A stretch of 15,085 nt of DNA from CAUPWF01 sp964367685 (GCA_964367685.1 CAYIYM010000043.1:1-15085); one strand, 5' to 3'. Shown: positions 6,320-14,435, counted from the stretch's first letter. Program-made: numbers and translations. Notes: a model not told the origin generated them from the sequence alone.

Positions 6320-6976
6320 ATGAAAAAATTATTTAACTTAACTAGAAAGTATCAACATGGATGGGTTTTTCTATATTTTCTAATTTACCTTCCATGGTTT
6401 GCTTATCTCGAAGATACGATCACAACCGAATATACGTTAATCACATCACCTATAGATCAGTTCATTCCGTTTTGCGAATATTTTATTATTCCCTATTATT
6501 TGTGGTTTTTCTACATTGCAGGAACTCTCCTTTTTTTCTTTTTTAAAAGTAAAGATGAATTCCTACGATTATTCTATTTCTTAGCAGCTGGAATGACTTT
6601 GTTTCTAATCATTTCCACCTTGTTTCCTAATGGGCAGAATTTAAGACCGACAGAACTTGTAGATGAAAATGTATTTACAACATTAATTCAGGTACTCTAT
6701 ACCTTAGATACTCCTACTAATGTATTTCCAAGTATTCATGTGTTCAACTCACTTGGCGCCTATATTGCGATTGCAAATAGCCCGTTATTAAAAAAACATA
6801 CTGTAATTCGTCTAAGCACACTGTTGCTTACCATCACAATCGTACTATCCACAATGTTTTTGAAACAACACTCTATTCTTGATGTTATAGGTGCATTCGT
6901 GTTATCCTGGGGACTTTACATCATTATATACAAAAATATGCCTGCAAAAGAATATCCTGTAACTCTAAGAAATTAA
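6320..6976 (+). CDS. PAP2-family membrane phosphatase
   Basis: A 218-residue integral membrane protein of the PAP2 (phosphatidic acid phosphatase type 2) superfamily, likely a lipid phosphatase or a related transferase acting at the outer membrane face. About five or six hydrophobic helices are visible. The three PAP2 catalytic blocks are recognisable in a divergent form: NLRP (107-110) for C1, PSIHVFNSLG (137-146) for C2 with the conserved histidine H140, and KQHSILDVIGAF (182-193) for C3 with H184 and D188. C1 lacks an obvious upstream lysine at the standard distance, so activity is likely but not certain. The ribosome site AAGGAG is 7 nt before ATG. Its last seven codons form one arm and part of the loop of the downstream terminator. 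Confidence 0.78.
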   Translation: MKKLFNLTRKYQHGWVFLYFLIYLPWFAYLEDTITTEYTLITSPIDQFIPFCEYFIIPYYLWFFYIAGTLLFFFFKSKDEFLRLFYFLAAGMTLFLIISTLFPNGQNLRPTELVDENVFTTLIQVLYTLDTPTNVFPSIHVFNSLGAYIAIANSPLLKKHTVIRLSTLLLTITIVLSTMFLKQHSILDVIGAFVLSWGLYIIIYKNMPAKEYPVTLRN

Positions 6977-6992
6977 AGTTACAGGATTTTTT
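6954..6992. terminator. Intrinsic terminator overlapping the PAP2 stop codon
   Basis: An 11-bp perfect stem (6954-6964 with 6977-6987), a 12-nt loop and TTTTTT (6987-6992) form a good plus-strand terminator. The left arm and loop are coding, the TAA at 6974-6976 is in the loop. The convergent sfsA-mutY gene ends at 6991, so the same hairpin can also terminate minus-strand transcripts. Confidence 0.85.
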
Positions 6993-8754
6993 ATGATTTA
7001 GTATACGCTTTTTGCCCTAATTTAACAGATAGGTACTTCATATATGACTCAAATGCGGTGGGAATCGGGTATTTTTGTTGTATCTCCGCAGGTTCGATAA
7101 ATATCATATCTTCCTCACACGCCTTTTCTAGTTCATCCACTCTTATCTCATATCCAATCATCTTCCATTCAACATGGCTAAAAATATGCTTAGAATCATC
7201 CATTCGGTCTACCTTGATTGGCATGAGTCCAATCTTTTTGCAATGATCTATAACCTCTCCTCTCGCCAAATGACCCTCAATGCTTGGAAGCTCATACAGT
7301 CCTGCCAGCAATCCTTTCTTAGGTCGTTTTCGAATTGCAATATTATCTGCATCCTTCAGAACTAATATCGTACGTTCTTCAATTTTTCGTGCTTTTGCTT
7401 TTGATTTTACTGGCAATTCATCAATACGATTATCTATTTTCGCTTTACAAGATGATGAAATCGGACACTGCTCGCACTTAGGTTGTCCATTGGGTACACA
7501 AATAATGGCTCCGAGTTCAATCAGCCCCTGATTAAACTCACTAGCATATCCTTCGGGGATAACTTCCTCTAGCCAACTTTCTATTCGTTTCTTTACAGAC
7601 GCCTTCATAATATCCCCATCATCTCCGAGAAATCTGCAAATCACTCGTAGCACATTCCCGTCAACAGCAGGTTTACATTCCCCAAAAGCAATAGATGAAA
7701 TTGCGCCAGCTGTATAACTTCCAATTCCTTTCAATTTTATGATTTCATCAAAACTCCTCGGAAATTCTCCACGATATAACTCCATGATTTCACATGCCGC
7801 AAGCTGCATATTTCTAACACGATTATAATAACCCAATCCCTCCCACAACTTGAGTAATTGTTCTTCTTCAATCTCGGCTAAATCCTGCACGGTTGGCAAT
7901 GCTTCCATAAACCGATAATAAAATGGTTTTACCGCCTCTACTCTTGTCTGCTGTAACATAATCTCTGATACCCAAATATGATAAGGATCTTTTAATTTTC
8001 TCCAAGGTAAATCCCGCTTATAAACTTCATACCACTTTACAATTGGCTTGCTTATTTCAAATAATTCTGGACGTTCCAGGATCACTGGAACATTTTCTCT
8101 TATCTCAATGGAAGCCTCATCCACTTCACAGTCATATGCAATGACATGTACACCTGTATTTTGTGCTTGAAGTAATGCTTCTGCAAATGCTTCATGGGTT
8201 TTTCGATTTGGAGTAAAATACTTAACATCTTTCATCTGAATCACAAAGAAAACATAGGATTCATAGCCCTCATAAACCGCCTTTTCTAATTCATGAATAT
8301 GCTTAACCGCACGTTCACTTGGGGCATCTGGAAATCGCACCACACCATCTTCTTCTAATGTAACTCCCTTTACTTCAATAAAGCACTTCTTCCCATCCGC
8401 TTCTACATACAAATCCATTCGCGAATTTCCATAAGTCACCTCTGATCTTATAGAGGTTATATTCTGAAACAAGTTTCCTTTTTCAATCCATTCTTTTACT
8501 GCATAATTTGTAATCTGTGAATCCATGTTAATTAGTCGATTTCCTTTTTTCACTGCAATCAAATCCCACTTTGTTTTCCGTTCTGGATTCGATGCACGTT
8601 GGACATATACCGTAACGCCAGGTTCTAGCAACTCCTTACATCTTCCTGTATTTTTCACATGAACTACTTCTTCTACTCCATTTATTTCAACATAAGCAAT
8701 AAAACGATTGGGTCGCTCAATGAAACGCCCAATCTCCATTCTTTCATATATCAT
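6991..8754 (-). CDS. sfsA/mutY: SfsA-MutY fusion: nuclease-like domain plus adenine glycosylase
   Basis: A single 587-residue frame joins two normally separate proteins. Residues 1 to about 228 are SfsA (RPNRFIAYV 14-22; MDLYVEADGKKCFIEVKG 113-130, containing the D...ExK nuclease-like acidic pattern; FPDAPSERAVKH). From about 232 it is a complete A/G-specific adenine glycosylase, which removes adenine mispaired with 8-oxoguanine: MLQQTRVEAV (266-275, catalytic E273), the helix-hairpin-helix LKGIGSYTAGA (341-351), AVDGNVLRV (363-371, catalytic D365), iron-sulfur cysteines C419, C427, C430 and C436, and a C-terminal Nudix-like domain with the 8-oxoG-reading FSH (525-527). All key residues are kept, so both parts are probably active. 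The first cysteine spacing is X7 rather than the X6 of E. coli. The ATG at 8754 has GGAG 7 nt upstream. It is the last gene of the probable operon. Confidence 0.93.
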   Translation of the reverse strand: MIYERMEIGRFIERPNRFIAYVEINGVEEVVHVKNTGRCKELLEPGVTVYVQRASNPERKTKWDLIAVKKGNRLINMDSQITNYAVKEWIEKGNLFQNITSIRSEVTYGNSRMDLYVEADGKKCFIEVKGVTLEEDGVVRFPDAPSERAVKHIHELEKAVYEGYESYVFFVIQMKDVKYFTPNRKTHEAFAEALLQAQNTGVHVIAYDCEVDEASIEIRENVPVILERPELFEISKPIVKWYEVYKRDLPWRKLKDPYHIWVSEIMLQQTRVEAVKPFYYRFMEALPTVQDLAEIEEEQLLKLWEGLGYYNRVRNMQLAACEIMELYRGEFPRSFDEIIKLKGIGSYTAGAISSIAFGECKPAVDGNVLRVICRFLGDDGDIMKASVKKRIESWLEEVIPEGYASEFNQGLIELGAIICVPNGQPKCEQCPISSSCKAKIDNRIDELPVKSKAKARKIEERTILVLKDADNIAIRKRPKKGLLAGLYELPSIEGHLARGEVIDHCKKIGLMPIKVDRMDDSKHIFSHVEWKMIGYEIRVDELEKACEEDMIFIEPAEIQQKYPIPTAFESYMKYLSVKLGQKAYTKS

Positions 8755-8789
8755 ATTGTAACTCCATCATCTTAAATCACTAGAATTTC

Positions 8790-9605
8790 CTACTGGAATG
8801 CAAAGAATAGTATTACTACAATTCCTAACACAATTCTATAATAACCAAACACCTTAAAATCATGTTTCTTTATATAGCCCATCAACAGCTTAATTGTAAG
8901 AATTGAAACAAAGAATGCCGTTGTGCATCCTATTAACAAATATAGAACTTCGCTTCCACTAAAATTCAATCCAAATCCTACAATCTTCAAGAAACTTACT
9001 CCAAACATGACCGGAATAGAAAGGAAGAATGTAAACTCAGCTGCAATCTTTCTAGACATTCCAAATACAATTGCACCAATAATTGTAATTCCCGATCTAG
9101 AAGTTCCTGGAATCAGTGCCAATACTTGCAGTGCACCGATTATCATTGCATCTTGATAGGTGAACTGAGCAAAATTTGTTACACGTGGTAAAATATCCTT
9201 ATGTTTATTCTCAACCACAATAAATAATACACCATATAAGATTAACATCGCTGCAACAATATACACACTGCCAAGCGCTGCATCAATTGCATCTTCAAAT
9301 AGCAAACCTATTACTGCTGCAGGGATTACTGCAACAATCACCTTGAACCACAAAACCCAGGTTTCTTTTCTTTGTCTCACAGTTTTCCTTGCAGAAAAAG
9401 GATTTAATTTATTAAAATATATAAATACAACTGCAAGTATTGCCCCTAGCTGAATAACAACTAAAAACATATTCATAAATTCTTCCGAAGCATTTACTTT
9501 TAGTATCTCATCTACTAGAATCATATGTCCTGTACTACTAATTGGCAGCCACTCCGTAATTCCTTCTACAATTCCTAGAACTATAACTTTTAATATTTCC
9601 AGCAT
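8790..9605 (-). CDS. uppP: Undecaprenyl-diphosphatase
   Basis: Integral membrane phosphatase (BacA/UppP family) that recycles undecaprenyl pyrophosphate to the monophosphate carrier used for peptidoglycan and other wall polymers; overproduction of such proteins gives bacitracin resistance. The 271-residue protein has the two invariant catalytic loops: GIVEGITEWLPISSTGHMIL (11-30) with the E-rich segment, and PGTSRSGITI (166-175). About eight hydrophobic helices are visible and the length is typical. An AGG-type ribosome site lies before the ATG at 9605. Gaps to the HAD gene upstream (28 bases) and sfsA-mutY downstream (35 bases) support co-transcription. Confidence 0.96.
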   Translation of the reverse strand: MLEILKVIVLGIVEGITEWLPISSTGHMILVDEILKVNASEEFMNMFLVVIQLGAILAVVFIYFNKLNPFSARKTVRQRKETWVLWFKVIVAVIPAAVIGLLFEDAIDAALGSVYIVAAMLILYGVLFIVVENKHKDILPRVTNFAQFTYQDAMIIGALQVLALIPGTSRSGITIIGAIVFGMSRKIAAEFTFFLSIPVMFGVSFLKIVGFGLNFSGSEVLYLLIGCTTAFFVSILTIKLLMGYIKKHDFKVFGYYRIVLGIVVILFFAFQ

Positions 9606-9633
9606 CTATGTTACCTCACTCTTTCTCTTCAAC

Positions 9634-10461
9634 TTATTCTAATGCAAATGTAACAATCGCTTTTGCCGCACCATCGTTATTATTCGAATCTGTAGTATGC
9701 TTTGCCAGTTCTTTTATTTCCACAATTGCATTTCCCATAGCCACCGAGACACCAACAACACGCATCATACTTGCATCGTTCATTCCGTCTCCAATTGCCA
9801 TAATTTCATCAGTCGTAATTCCTAACTTGTCAGCCAATTTTAACAATCCGCTAGCTTTTGTAACTCCTGGTGCAGTAATCTCTAAACTAGTTTCTAACGC
9901 GCCATCGCACTCATATCCACCTAAATCTCTAATACGTTGCTGGGCTTCTTCTCGTTCGCCTACTTTTGCAAATGCTATATGCACTTTATCGCATGGAGAA
10001 TCCTTCTCTACCATCAACTCTTCCAAACTATCTACCATAATTCTCGTTTCACGAATATAAGCACTCATACTTTCTGGTAAATGTTTTGACACAGCATCAA
10101 ATAATGCATAGGTAGTATATCCTTGTCCACTCCAAAAAATCTCCTTATAGGAATTATATTCACTAGAAAGCACTATGATCTCTTTCGTCCCGTCTACAGA
10201 TAATAACCCCTCGAAAATTGTTTCTTTTTCATCCATATCATATACTCGTGCACCATTTGAAGCAATAACATATTTCACACCTTTAATCGCCAAAAATTCA
10301 TCAGGAATTGCATTTAATGGTCTCCCTGTACAAGCCAATACTACAATCCCTTGTTCGATCGCTTGTTCAATTACCTGTTTTGTATAGGTCGAAATTTCAC
10401 GTTTATCATTCAAAGTAGTTCCATCTAAATCCAATGCTATCATCTTCACATTATTTTTCAT
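9634..10461 (-). CDS. Cof-type HAD-superfamily phosphatase
   Basis: A 275-residue cytoplasmic phosphatase of the HAD-IIB (Cof) group, which hydrolyses small phosphometabolites, often sugar phosphates or flavin precursors. Motif I is DLDGTTLND (11-19, nucleophile D11 and acid/base D13), motif II threonine is T45 in ACTGRP, the cap domain fills the middle, and motif IV is GDGMND (224-229), preceded by a motif III lysine in TKASGL. The substrate cannot be predicted. The ATG at 10461 overlaps the end of the upstream gene by 11 bases; the best ribosome site, AAGGAG, is 12 nt away, so translation is likely coupled to that gene. Confidence 0.92.
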   Translation of the reverse strand: MKNNVKMIALDLDGTTLNDKREISTYTKQVIEQAIEQGIVVLACTGRPLNAIPDEFLAIKGVKYVIASNGARVYDMDEKETIFEGLLSVDGTKEIIVLSSEYNSYKEIFWSGQGYTTYALFDAVSKHLPESMSAYIRETRIMVDSLEELMVEKDSPCDKVHIAFAKVGEREEAQQRIRDLGGYECDGALETSLEITAPGVTKASGLLKLADKLGITTDEIMAIGDGMNDASMMRVVGVSVAMGNAIVEIKELAKHTTDSNNNDGAAKAIVTFALE

Positions 10462-11032
10462 ATACCTGTAGTTCTCCTTTATCCTTTGAAAAAATGAATA
10501 AATCCCTACTTATTTTGTCTTTATTCCTATTATAAGCTTCATATGCAAATAATTGCATTTGTCCAATCAATGATTGGTCTTTTGCCGGTACAAAGAGTAA
10601 CATATCCTTCGCTGGCACCATAATTACCAAATCATCTTCTAATTTTTCACAACACATATTCCAAATATGTTTATAGATCAACGCACTCGCTTCATGATGA
10701 CCATCTGCAACAATCCCAAATCCTCCATACAATGTGTGAGAAACCACAAATTCTACTTGATTCACTAAATTCTGGCACGCTTGTGCATACAACGCCTCTA
10801 TATCTTGTTCTTTACTAATCATATTGTCTTTCAATAACTCAAAGGTTCCATGTTCTCTAGCAATAACAAAACATATTTTCAAATCGCCAACAAAACGAAC
10901 CATTGGAGTATCTTTTTCCGAAAATTCTTTTCCATTTAGAAGCTCATAATCAATCAATGTTTCCTTAACCCATGGATAAATCTTGTCTTTGATATATTCA
11001 AATTGATATTTTTCTTCTTCGTACTTATGCAA
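10451..11032 (-). CDS. Unrecognised soluble protein, faint resemblance to YtpQ/DUF1444
   Basis: I do not recognise this family with confidence. The protein of about 193 residues has no membrane segment or signal peptide, and is rich in charged residues. The repeated hydrophobic-strand pattern (LVIMVPAKDMLLFVPAKDQ) and the block MISKEQDIEALYAQACQNL resemble the arrangement in YtpQ-like (DUF1444) proteins, which is only a suggestion. The start is probably TTG at 11032, seven nt after a perfect GGGAGG (11040-11045). An ATG at 11047 in the same frame would give five more residues, but has no good ribosome site and would place GGGAGG inside the coding sequence. It lies 41 bases after the YitT gene and overlaps the HAD gene by 11 bases, so it belongs to the same operon. 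Confidence 0.75.
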   Translation of the reverse strand: MHKYEEEKYQFEYIKDKIYPWVKETLIDYELLNGKEFSEKDTPMVRFVGDLKICFVIAREHGTFELLKDNMISKEQDIEALYAQACQNLVNQVEFVVSHTLYGGFGIVADGHHEASALIYKHIWNMCCEKLEDDLVIMVPAKDMLLFVPAKDQSLIGQMQLFAYEAYNRNKDKISRDLFIFSKDKGELQVYEK

Positions 11033-11039
11033 CTTCAGT

Positions 11040-11045
11040 CCTCCC
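11040..11045 (-). promoter_or_regulatory. Ribosome binding site selecting a TTG start
   Basis: GGGAGG on the minus strand sits 7 nt before TTG (11030-11032). It overlaps the first codons of the alternative ATG start at 11047, which argues for TTG as the real initiator. Confidence 0.6.
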
Positions 11046-11073
11046 ATTCCATCTTATCACTATAAGGATACAT

Positions 11074-11952
11074 TTATAATCGTTTTTCAAAATTACCAGT
11101 AACACTATTACCTTCTGTAAAAATTATAAATGCACGTGGATCAATATCTAACACTGTTTTTTTCAGTTGTCCAACTTCATATTTAGATATTACCGTTAAC
11201 ATAATGTCTGATGTTTCATTGGTATAACCACCTGCTCCATCCCATCTTGTAACACCACGCCCCAGCTCCTTGATGATCGCTTCTGGTACGCCTGGCGTTT
11301 TGGTAAATATCATTGCTGTTGTACATATGTTTTGGGTATGGAATTTATCTAATGCCATAGCGAGCACAGTTGTATAAATCAAAGAATAAATAACTATTTG
11401 TATGTCATATAGCCACAAACAGACTGCATAAATAGCAATATTCATTGAAATACTAATTTTTCCCACACTAAACGATGGATATATCTTAGCGCATACAACA
11501 CCTATAATATCTTGTCCCCCTCCACTACAACCTGCTCGAAGAACAATCCCAACTCCTGCTCCTGCGATGATACCTGCAATGATACACGCTGTTAGATAAT
11601 CTTCGATAATTGGCTCTTCTAAGATTGGAACTACTGTTAATAGAACAGATTGAATACCTACAGTTAACACTGTTTTGATCAAAAACTCCAATTTCATTAC
11701 ACGATATCCTAGATAAAATAACGGAACATTAATTACAAAATATAAAATACCGAAAATATCAATTCCATTAATCGTTCTAAGATTAAAAAACTCTATTAAA
11801 AATGTGTGAATCAACTGTGTGATTCCCATAAATCCACCATTATATAGTCCAAGTGGCATAATTAAAACATTTGTTGCTATTGCAAACATTAAGCTCCCAA
11901 GTGTAGCCCACATTAGTTGTATTACTCGCTCTTTTGTAAATATGCTATTCAT
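11074..11952 (-). CDS. YitT-family membrane protein (DUF161 plus DUF2179)
   Basis: A 292-residue membrane protein of the YitT family, whose molecular function is not established. The first two thirds hold about five or six hydrophobic helices (NVLIMPLGLYNGGFMGI near residues 28-44; GIVLRAGCSGGGQDIIG near 135-151 is the family's glycine-rich block). The last 90 or so residues are a soluble DUF2179-type domain (NICTTAMIFTK, GRGVTRWDGAGGY, and a final IDPRAFIIFTEG). The length and domain order are normal. The ATG at 11952 has only a weak upstream GACGGG. It begins 65 bases after the fprA stop without a visible terminator, so read-through from fprA is possible. Confidence 0.92.
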   Translation of the reverse strand: MNSIFTKERVIQLMWATLGSLMFAIATNVLIMPLGLYNGGFMGITQLIHTFLIEFFNLRTINGIDIFGILYFVINVPLFYLGYRVMKLEFLIKTVLTVGIQSVLLTVVPILEEPIIEDYLTACIIAGIIAGAGVGIVLRAGCSGGGQDIIGVVCAKIYPSFSVGKISISMNIAIYAVCLWLYDIQIVIYSLIYTTVLAMALDKFHTQNICTTAMIFTKTPGVPEAIIKELGRGVTRWDGAGGYTNETSDIMLTVISKYEVGQLKKTVLDIDPRAFIIFTEGNSVTGNFEKRL

Positions 11953-12017
11953 TTTCCCGTCTCATTTCACTCTATTTTTATTGCTTCTTCATTATCCTAT
12001 CTTACCTATTTCTATGC

Positions 12018-13214
12018 TTATACATGAACTATTTCTTTTGCAAGTAATGATAATGCTTGGTGGCTTTCCTCATTTAACGCAGATTTAATAGTAACCACTG
12101 GTTCATAAATTTCAATTTCTTTCATTGGTTCTATAATCGATCTCATTGTCTTTGCAGCACAAGGTGCCCATGAGCCATTCTCTACAATTCCCACTCGCCT
12201 CTTCTGATAATTCTTGCTCTTCAAATGATGCAGAAAACTCTCCATACACGGAAATACCCCTCCATCGTAAGATGCTGCCATGACTACCATTCGATCATAT
12301 CTAAATGCACATTCTACTGCATATGCCTTATCTTCTCTACTCAAATCACAAATCTCAACATAGTCACCACTCATATTTTCAATAAGTTCTTTTAATGCAT
12401 AAGCTGCTACTTTTGTATTCCCATGAATCGAGGCATACGCGATAAATATCCCCTTGTCCTCTGGTCGATAGCTACTCCAAACATCATATTTCTCAATATA
12501 ATAAGGAATATTACCTGTCAGAATTGGTCCATGAAGAGAACAAATTGTTTGAATATCAAGCCCACCTACCTTCTTTAATAAAGCTTGCACTTGTGCACCA
12601 TATTTCCCTACGATGTTAAAGTAATATCTACGTGCTTCATCAATCCATGGTTCCTCTATGTCTAATGCTCCAAACTTACCAAATGCATCTGCTGCAAACA
12701 ATACCTTGGCATTTTCTTCATATGCAACCATAACTTCCGGCCAATGAACCATTGGGGCCATAATAAAATGTAACTTATGTTGCCCTAGATCCAAGACATC
12801 CCCTTCTTTCACAAGTATTCTTCTATTATCTAAGCTCAATCCGAAGAATTGTTGCAATATCACAAAGGTTTTAGCATTTCCTACTACCTGCATGTTTGGA
12901 TATTTTGCTAAAACAGCTGCAACACTCCCTGCATGATCTGGTTCCATATGAAGACAAACGAGATAATCAGGCATCTTCCCCTCTAACTCATTTATTAAAT
13001 TGGCAAGCCATTCATCTACTTTACAATGATCAACTGTATCCATAATCGCAATTTTTTCATCTAAAATAATATAAGAATTATAAGACATACCATTCTTAAC
13101 TATATACTGACTCTCAAACATGTCAATTTCTTTATCATTTACGCCAATGTATTTAATAGTATTTGTTATTTTAGTATTTGTTATTTTAGTATTTGTTATT
13201 TTAGTATTAATCAT
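12018..13214 (-). CDS. fprA: Flavodiiron protein (FprA-type oxygen/NO reductase)
   Basis: A 398-residue cytoplasmic flavodiiron protein, which reduces O2 to water or NO to N2O in anaerobes, taking electrons from rubredoxin or flavodoxin-like partners. The N-terminal metallo-beta-lactamase-like domain has all di-iron ligands: HMEPDH (H89, E91, D93, H94), H157, D176 and H228. The flavodoxin domain starts near 255 with FIAYASIHGNTKVAA. Homologues usually begin only a few residues before YIGVND; here 21 residues precede it because of an NTKIT repeat (see 13158-13208). The ATG at 13214 is supported by TAAGG 5 nt upstream, so the repeat is translated. It has its own promoter (13257-13285) and follows the flavodoxin gene, a plausible redox partner. 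Confidence 0.95.
   Translation of the reverse strand: MINTKITNTKITNTKITNTIKYIGVNDKEIDMFESQYIVKNGMSYNSYIILDEKIAIMDTVDHCKVDEWLANLINELEGKMPDYLVCLHMEPDHAGSVAAVLAKYPNMQVVGNAKTFVILQQFFGLSLDNRRILVKEGDVLDLGQHKLHFIMAPMVHWPEVMVAYEENAKVLFAADAFGKFGALDIEEPWIDEARRYYFNIVGKYGAQVQALLKKVGGLDIQTICSLHGPILTGNIPYYIEKYDVWSSYRPEDKGIFIAYASIHGNTKVAAYALKELIENMSGDYVEICDLSREDKAYAVECAFRYDRMVVMAASYDGGVFPCMESFLHHLKSKNYQKRRVGIVENGSWAPCAAKTMRSIIEPMKEIEIYEPVVTIKSALNEESHQALSLLAKEIVHV
13158..13208 (-). repeat. 15-bp in-frame tandem repeat at the FprA N-terminus
   Basis: Three perfect copies of a 15-bp unit (plus-strand AGTATTTGTTATTTT at 13158-13172, 13173-13187 and 13188-13202) and a 6-base partial copy. Because the unit is five codons (N-T-K-I-T), loss or gain of copies keeps the frame and only lengthens the N-terminal tail of FprA. 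Confidence 0.9.
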
Positions 13215-13256
13215 AACTACCTTACTTTCTAGAATTTATATTAGTTAGTCTTATAT

Positions 13257-13285
13257 ATTATAGTGCCACAAGCGTTTCTAGTCAA
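13257..13285 (-). promoter_or_regulatory. Consensus fprA promoter
   Basis: Minus-strand TTGACT (13280-13285), 17-bp spacer and perfect TATAAT (13257-13262). Transcription would start near 13250, about 36 nt before the ATG. Just inside the leader lies TTAGTTAG (plus strand 13241-13248), the same octamer seen beside the operators at the DUF2325 promoter. Confidence 0.75.
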
Positions 13286-13305
13286 CTTAATACGTATATC
13301 TAAAT

Positions 13306-13357
13306 AAAAAAGACACATTTAAAATCTCTTTGTGTTAGCGATTCCAAGTGTGTCTTT
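13306..13357 (-). terminator. Terminator after the flavodoxin gene
   Basis: A 9-bp outer stem (13309-13317 with 13349-13357) with a large interrupted interior ends, in the minus direction, with GTGTCTTTTTT. It lies 30 bases past the flavodoxin stop and just upstream of the fprA promoter, so it separates the two transcription units. Confidence 0.65.
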
Positions 13358-13386
13358 CAATCTTTTTATTTTCCCTTATTTATATC

Positions 13387-13794
13387 TTAGAGTAATGCTA
13401 CAACTTCACTGCACTCTGCCTTATTCTCATCAGATGGAGCTTCATTGCACATCCAAGTACCCACAACGTTAATGCCAAGTTCAGCACACTCTTCTTCCCA
13501 ATTGCGAATCCATTCTCCATCTCCCCAGCCATATGACCCAAAGAGCATTACTTTTTTATCTTTTAGAGAAGCTTTCACATCATCCCACATTGGTTGAAAG
13601 TCACTTTCTTCTAATACTTCAGCTCCCATAGACGGGCTACCAAATGCATAAACATCATATTCACTTACATTTTTTTCTGTAAAATCTGTGCACTCTGTAA
13701 CAACAACTTCTCCTTGATATTGCTCTTCGATCATTCTTGCCATTGCTTCTGTATTACCTGTCCCACTCCAATATACTACTGCTAATTTTGCCAT
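13387..13794 (-). CDS. Flavodoxin
   Basis: A 135-residue short-chain FMN flavodoxin, a low-potential one-electron carrier that can replace ferredoxin when iron is scarce. The phosphate-binding loop WSGTGNTEAMA (9-19) is at the end of the first strand, and the two flavin loops appear as GSPSMGAEVLEE (about 53-64) and GSYGWGDGEWI (about 86-96). Length is typical of clostridial flavodoxins. Ribosome site AGGAG lies 8 nt before ATG. It follows the DUF3793 gene by 83 bases in the same direction and ends before a terminator. Iron-responsive control from the DUF2325 promoter is possible by read-through. Confidence 0.95.
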   Translation of the reverse strand: MAKLAVVYWSGTGNTEAMARMIEEQYQGEVVVTECTDFTEKNVSEYDVYAFGSPSMGAEVLEESDFQPMWDDVKASLKDKKVMLFGSYGWGDGEWIRNWEEECAELGINVVGTWMCNEAPSDENKAECSEVVALL

Positions 13795-13877
13795 TTCACT
13801 ATCTCCTCTTATCCTTGTATTTGTTTTTTTCGATTCATTGTTTTATAACTACTCATATAGTTTTACTTCTAAAAAGG

Positions 13878-14435
13878 TTATGCAGCTACTGTCAGCTTTT
13901 TAATGCATACTCCCTCTTTGTACTTTTTACAATAAATCTCTTTGCATTTGCTATATTTTGTAAATACCTTTAATGCCGCTTCTACATTATTATAAACTTT
14001 CCAGCAGCCTACACATTTGTAATGGCTACCTTTATGTTTAATAAATAATTTAATATCCTCGAGAGGATATCCAATAAAAACACCTATTTCATGGGGAAAC
14101 ACACCTTTTTCACAATGATTCAAATGATGTATTAGTAGTGATAGTGCCTCCTCCACTTGGAATTCTTTATAATTATATTCCATTAAAAATTTCATTATTT
14201 CATGATCCGCTAATATGTTTTTTAAGTTATTCTTTCTATATACATAAATCAATGCCCTATCTGCGGTTTTCTGTAATACAAGAAAGAAGATTCCTTTTCC
14301 ATTTAGCAATTCATTATATTTTTCTATGTCTGATTGCATCTCCTCCTCATCTTCAAATTTATAGGAAAATAAACTCCCTACCTTGAGACCTGCTAATGTC
14401 GGAGAGCAGTGCTTTAGTATCAATTCAACTGACAT
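13878..14435 (-). CDS. DUF3793-family protein
   Basis: A soluble protein of about 185 residues resembling the DUF3793 family of clostridia, which has no established function. The N-terminus LKHCSPTLAGLKVGSLFSY and the C-terminal HEIGVFIGYPLEDIKLFIKHKGSHYKCVG region, ending in WKVYNN, are the conserved blocks. Several cysteines near the C-terminus (KCVGC, KCKEIYC, GVC) could bind metal or be redox active; that is speculation. The frame is open to an ATG at 14447, but the ATG at 14435 has AGGTGG suitably placed and gives the usual N-terminus. Members of this family commonly occur close to flavodoxin and ferrous-iron transport genes, in my recollection, which fits the context here. Confidence 0.78.
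   Translation of the reverse strand: MSVELILKHCSPTLAGLKVGSLFSYKFEDEEEMQSDIEKYNELLNGKGIFFLVLQKTADRALIYVYRKNNLKNILADHEIMKFLMEYNYKEFQVEEALSLLIHHLNHCEKGVFPHEIGVFIGYPLEDIKLFIKHKGSHYKCVGCWKVYNNVEAALKVFTKYSKCKEIYCKKYKEGVCIKKLTVAA

Noticed and set aside
13158..13208. CRISPR-like repeat array
   Set aside because: The repeats are contiguous 15-base units without spacers and are translated in frame.
13847..13862. AACTA-N6-TAGTT inverted repeat upstream of the flavodoxin gene as a third operator
   Set aside because: It has the same 6-base gap but different arms from GTTAG-N6-CTAAC, is AT-rich and short, and sits near no clear promoter, so chance is likely.
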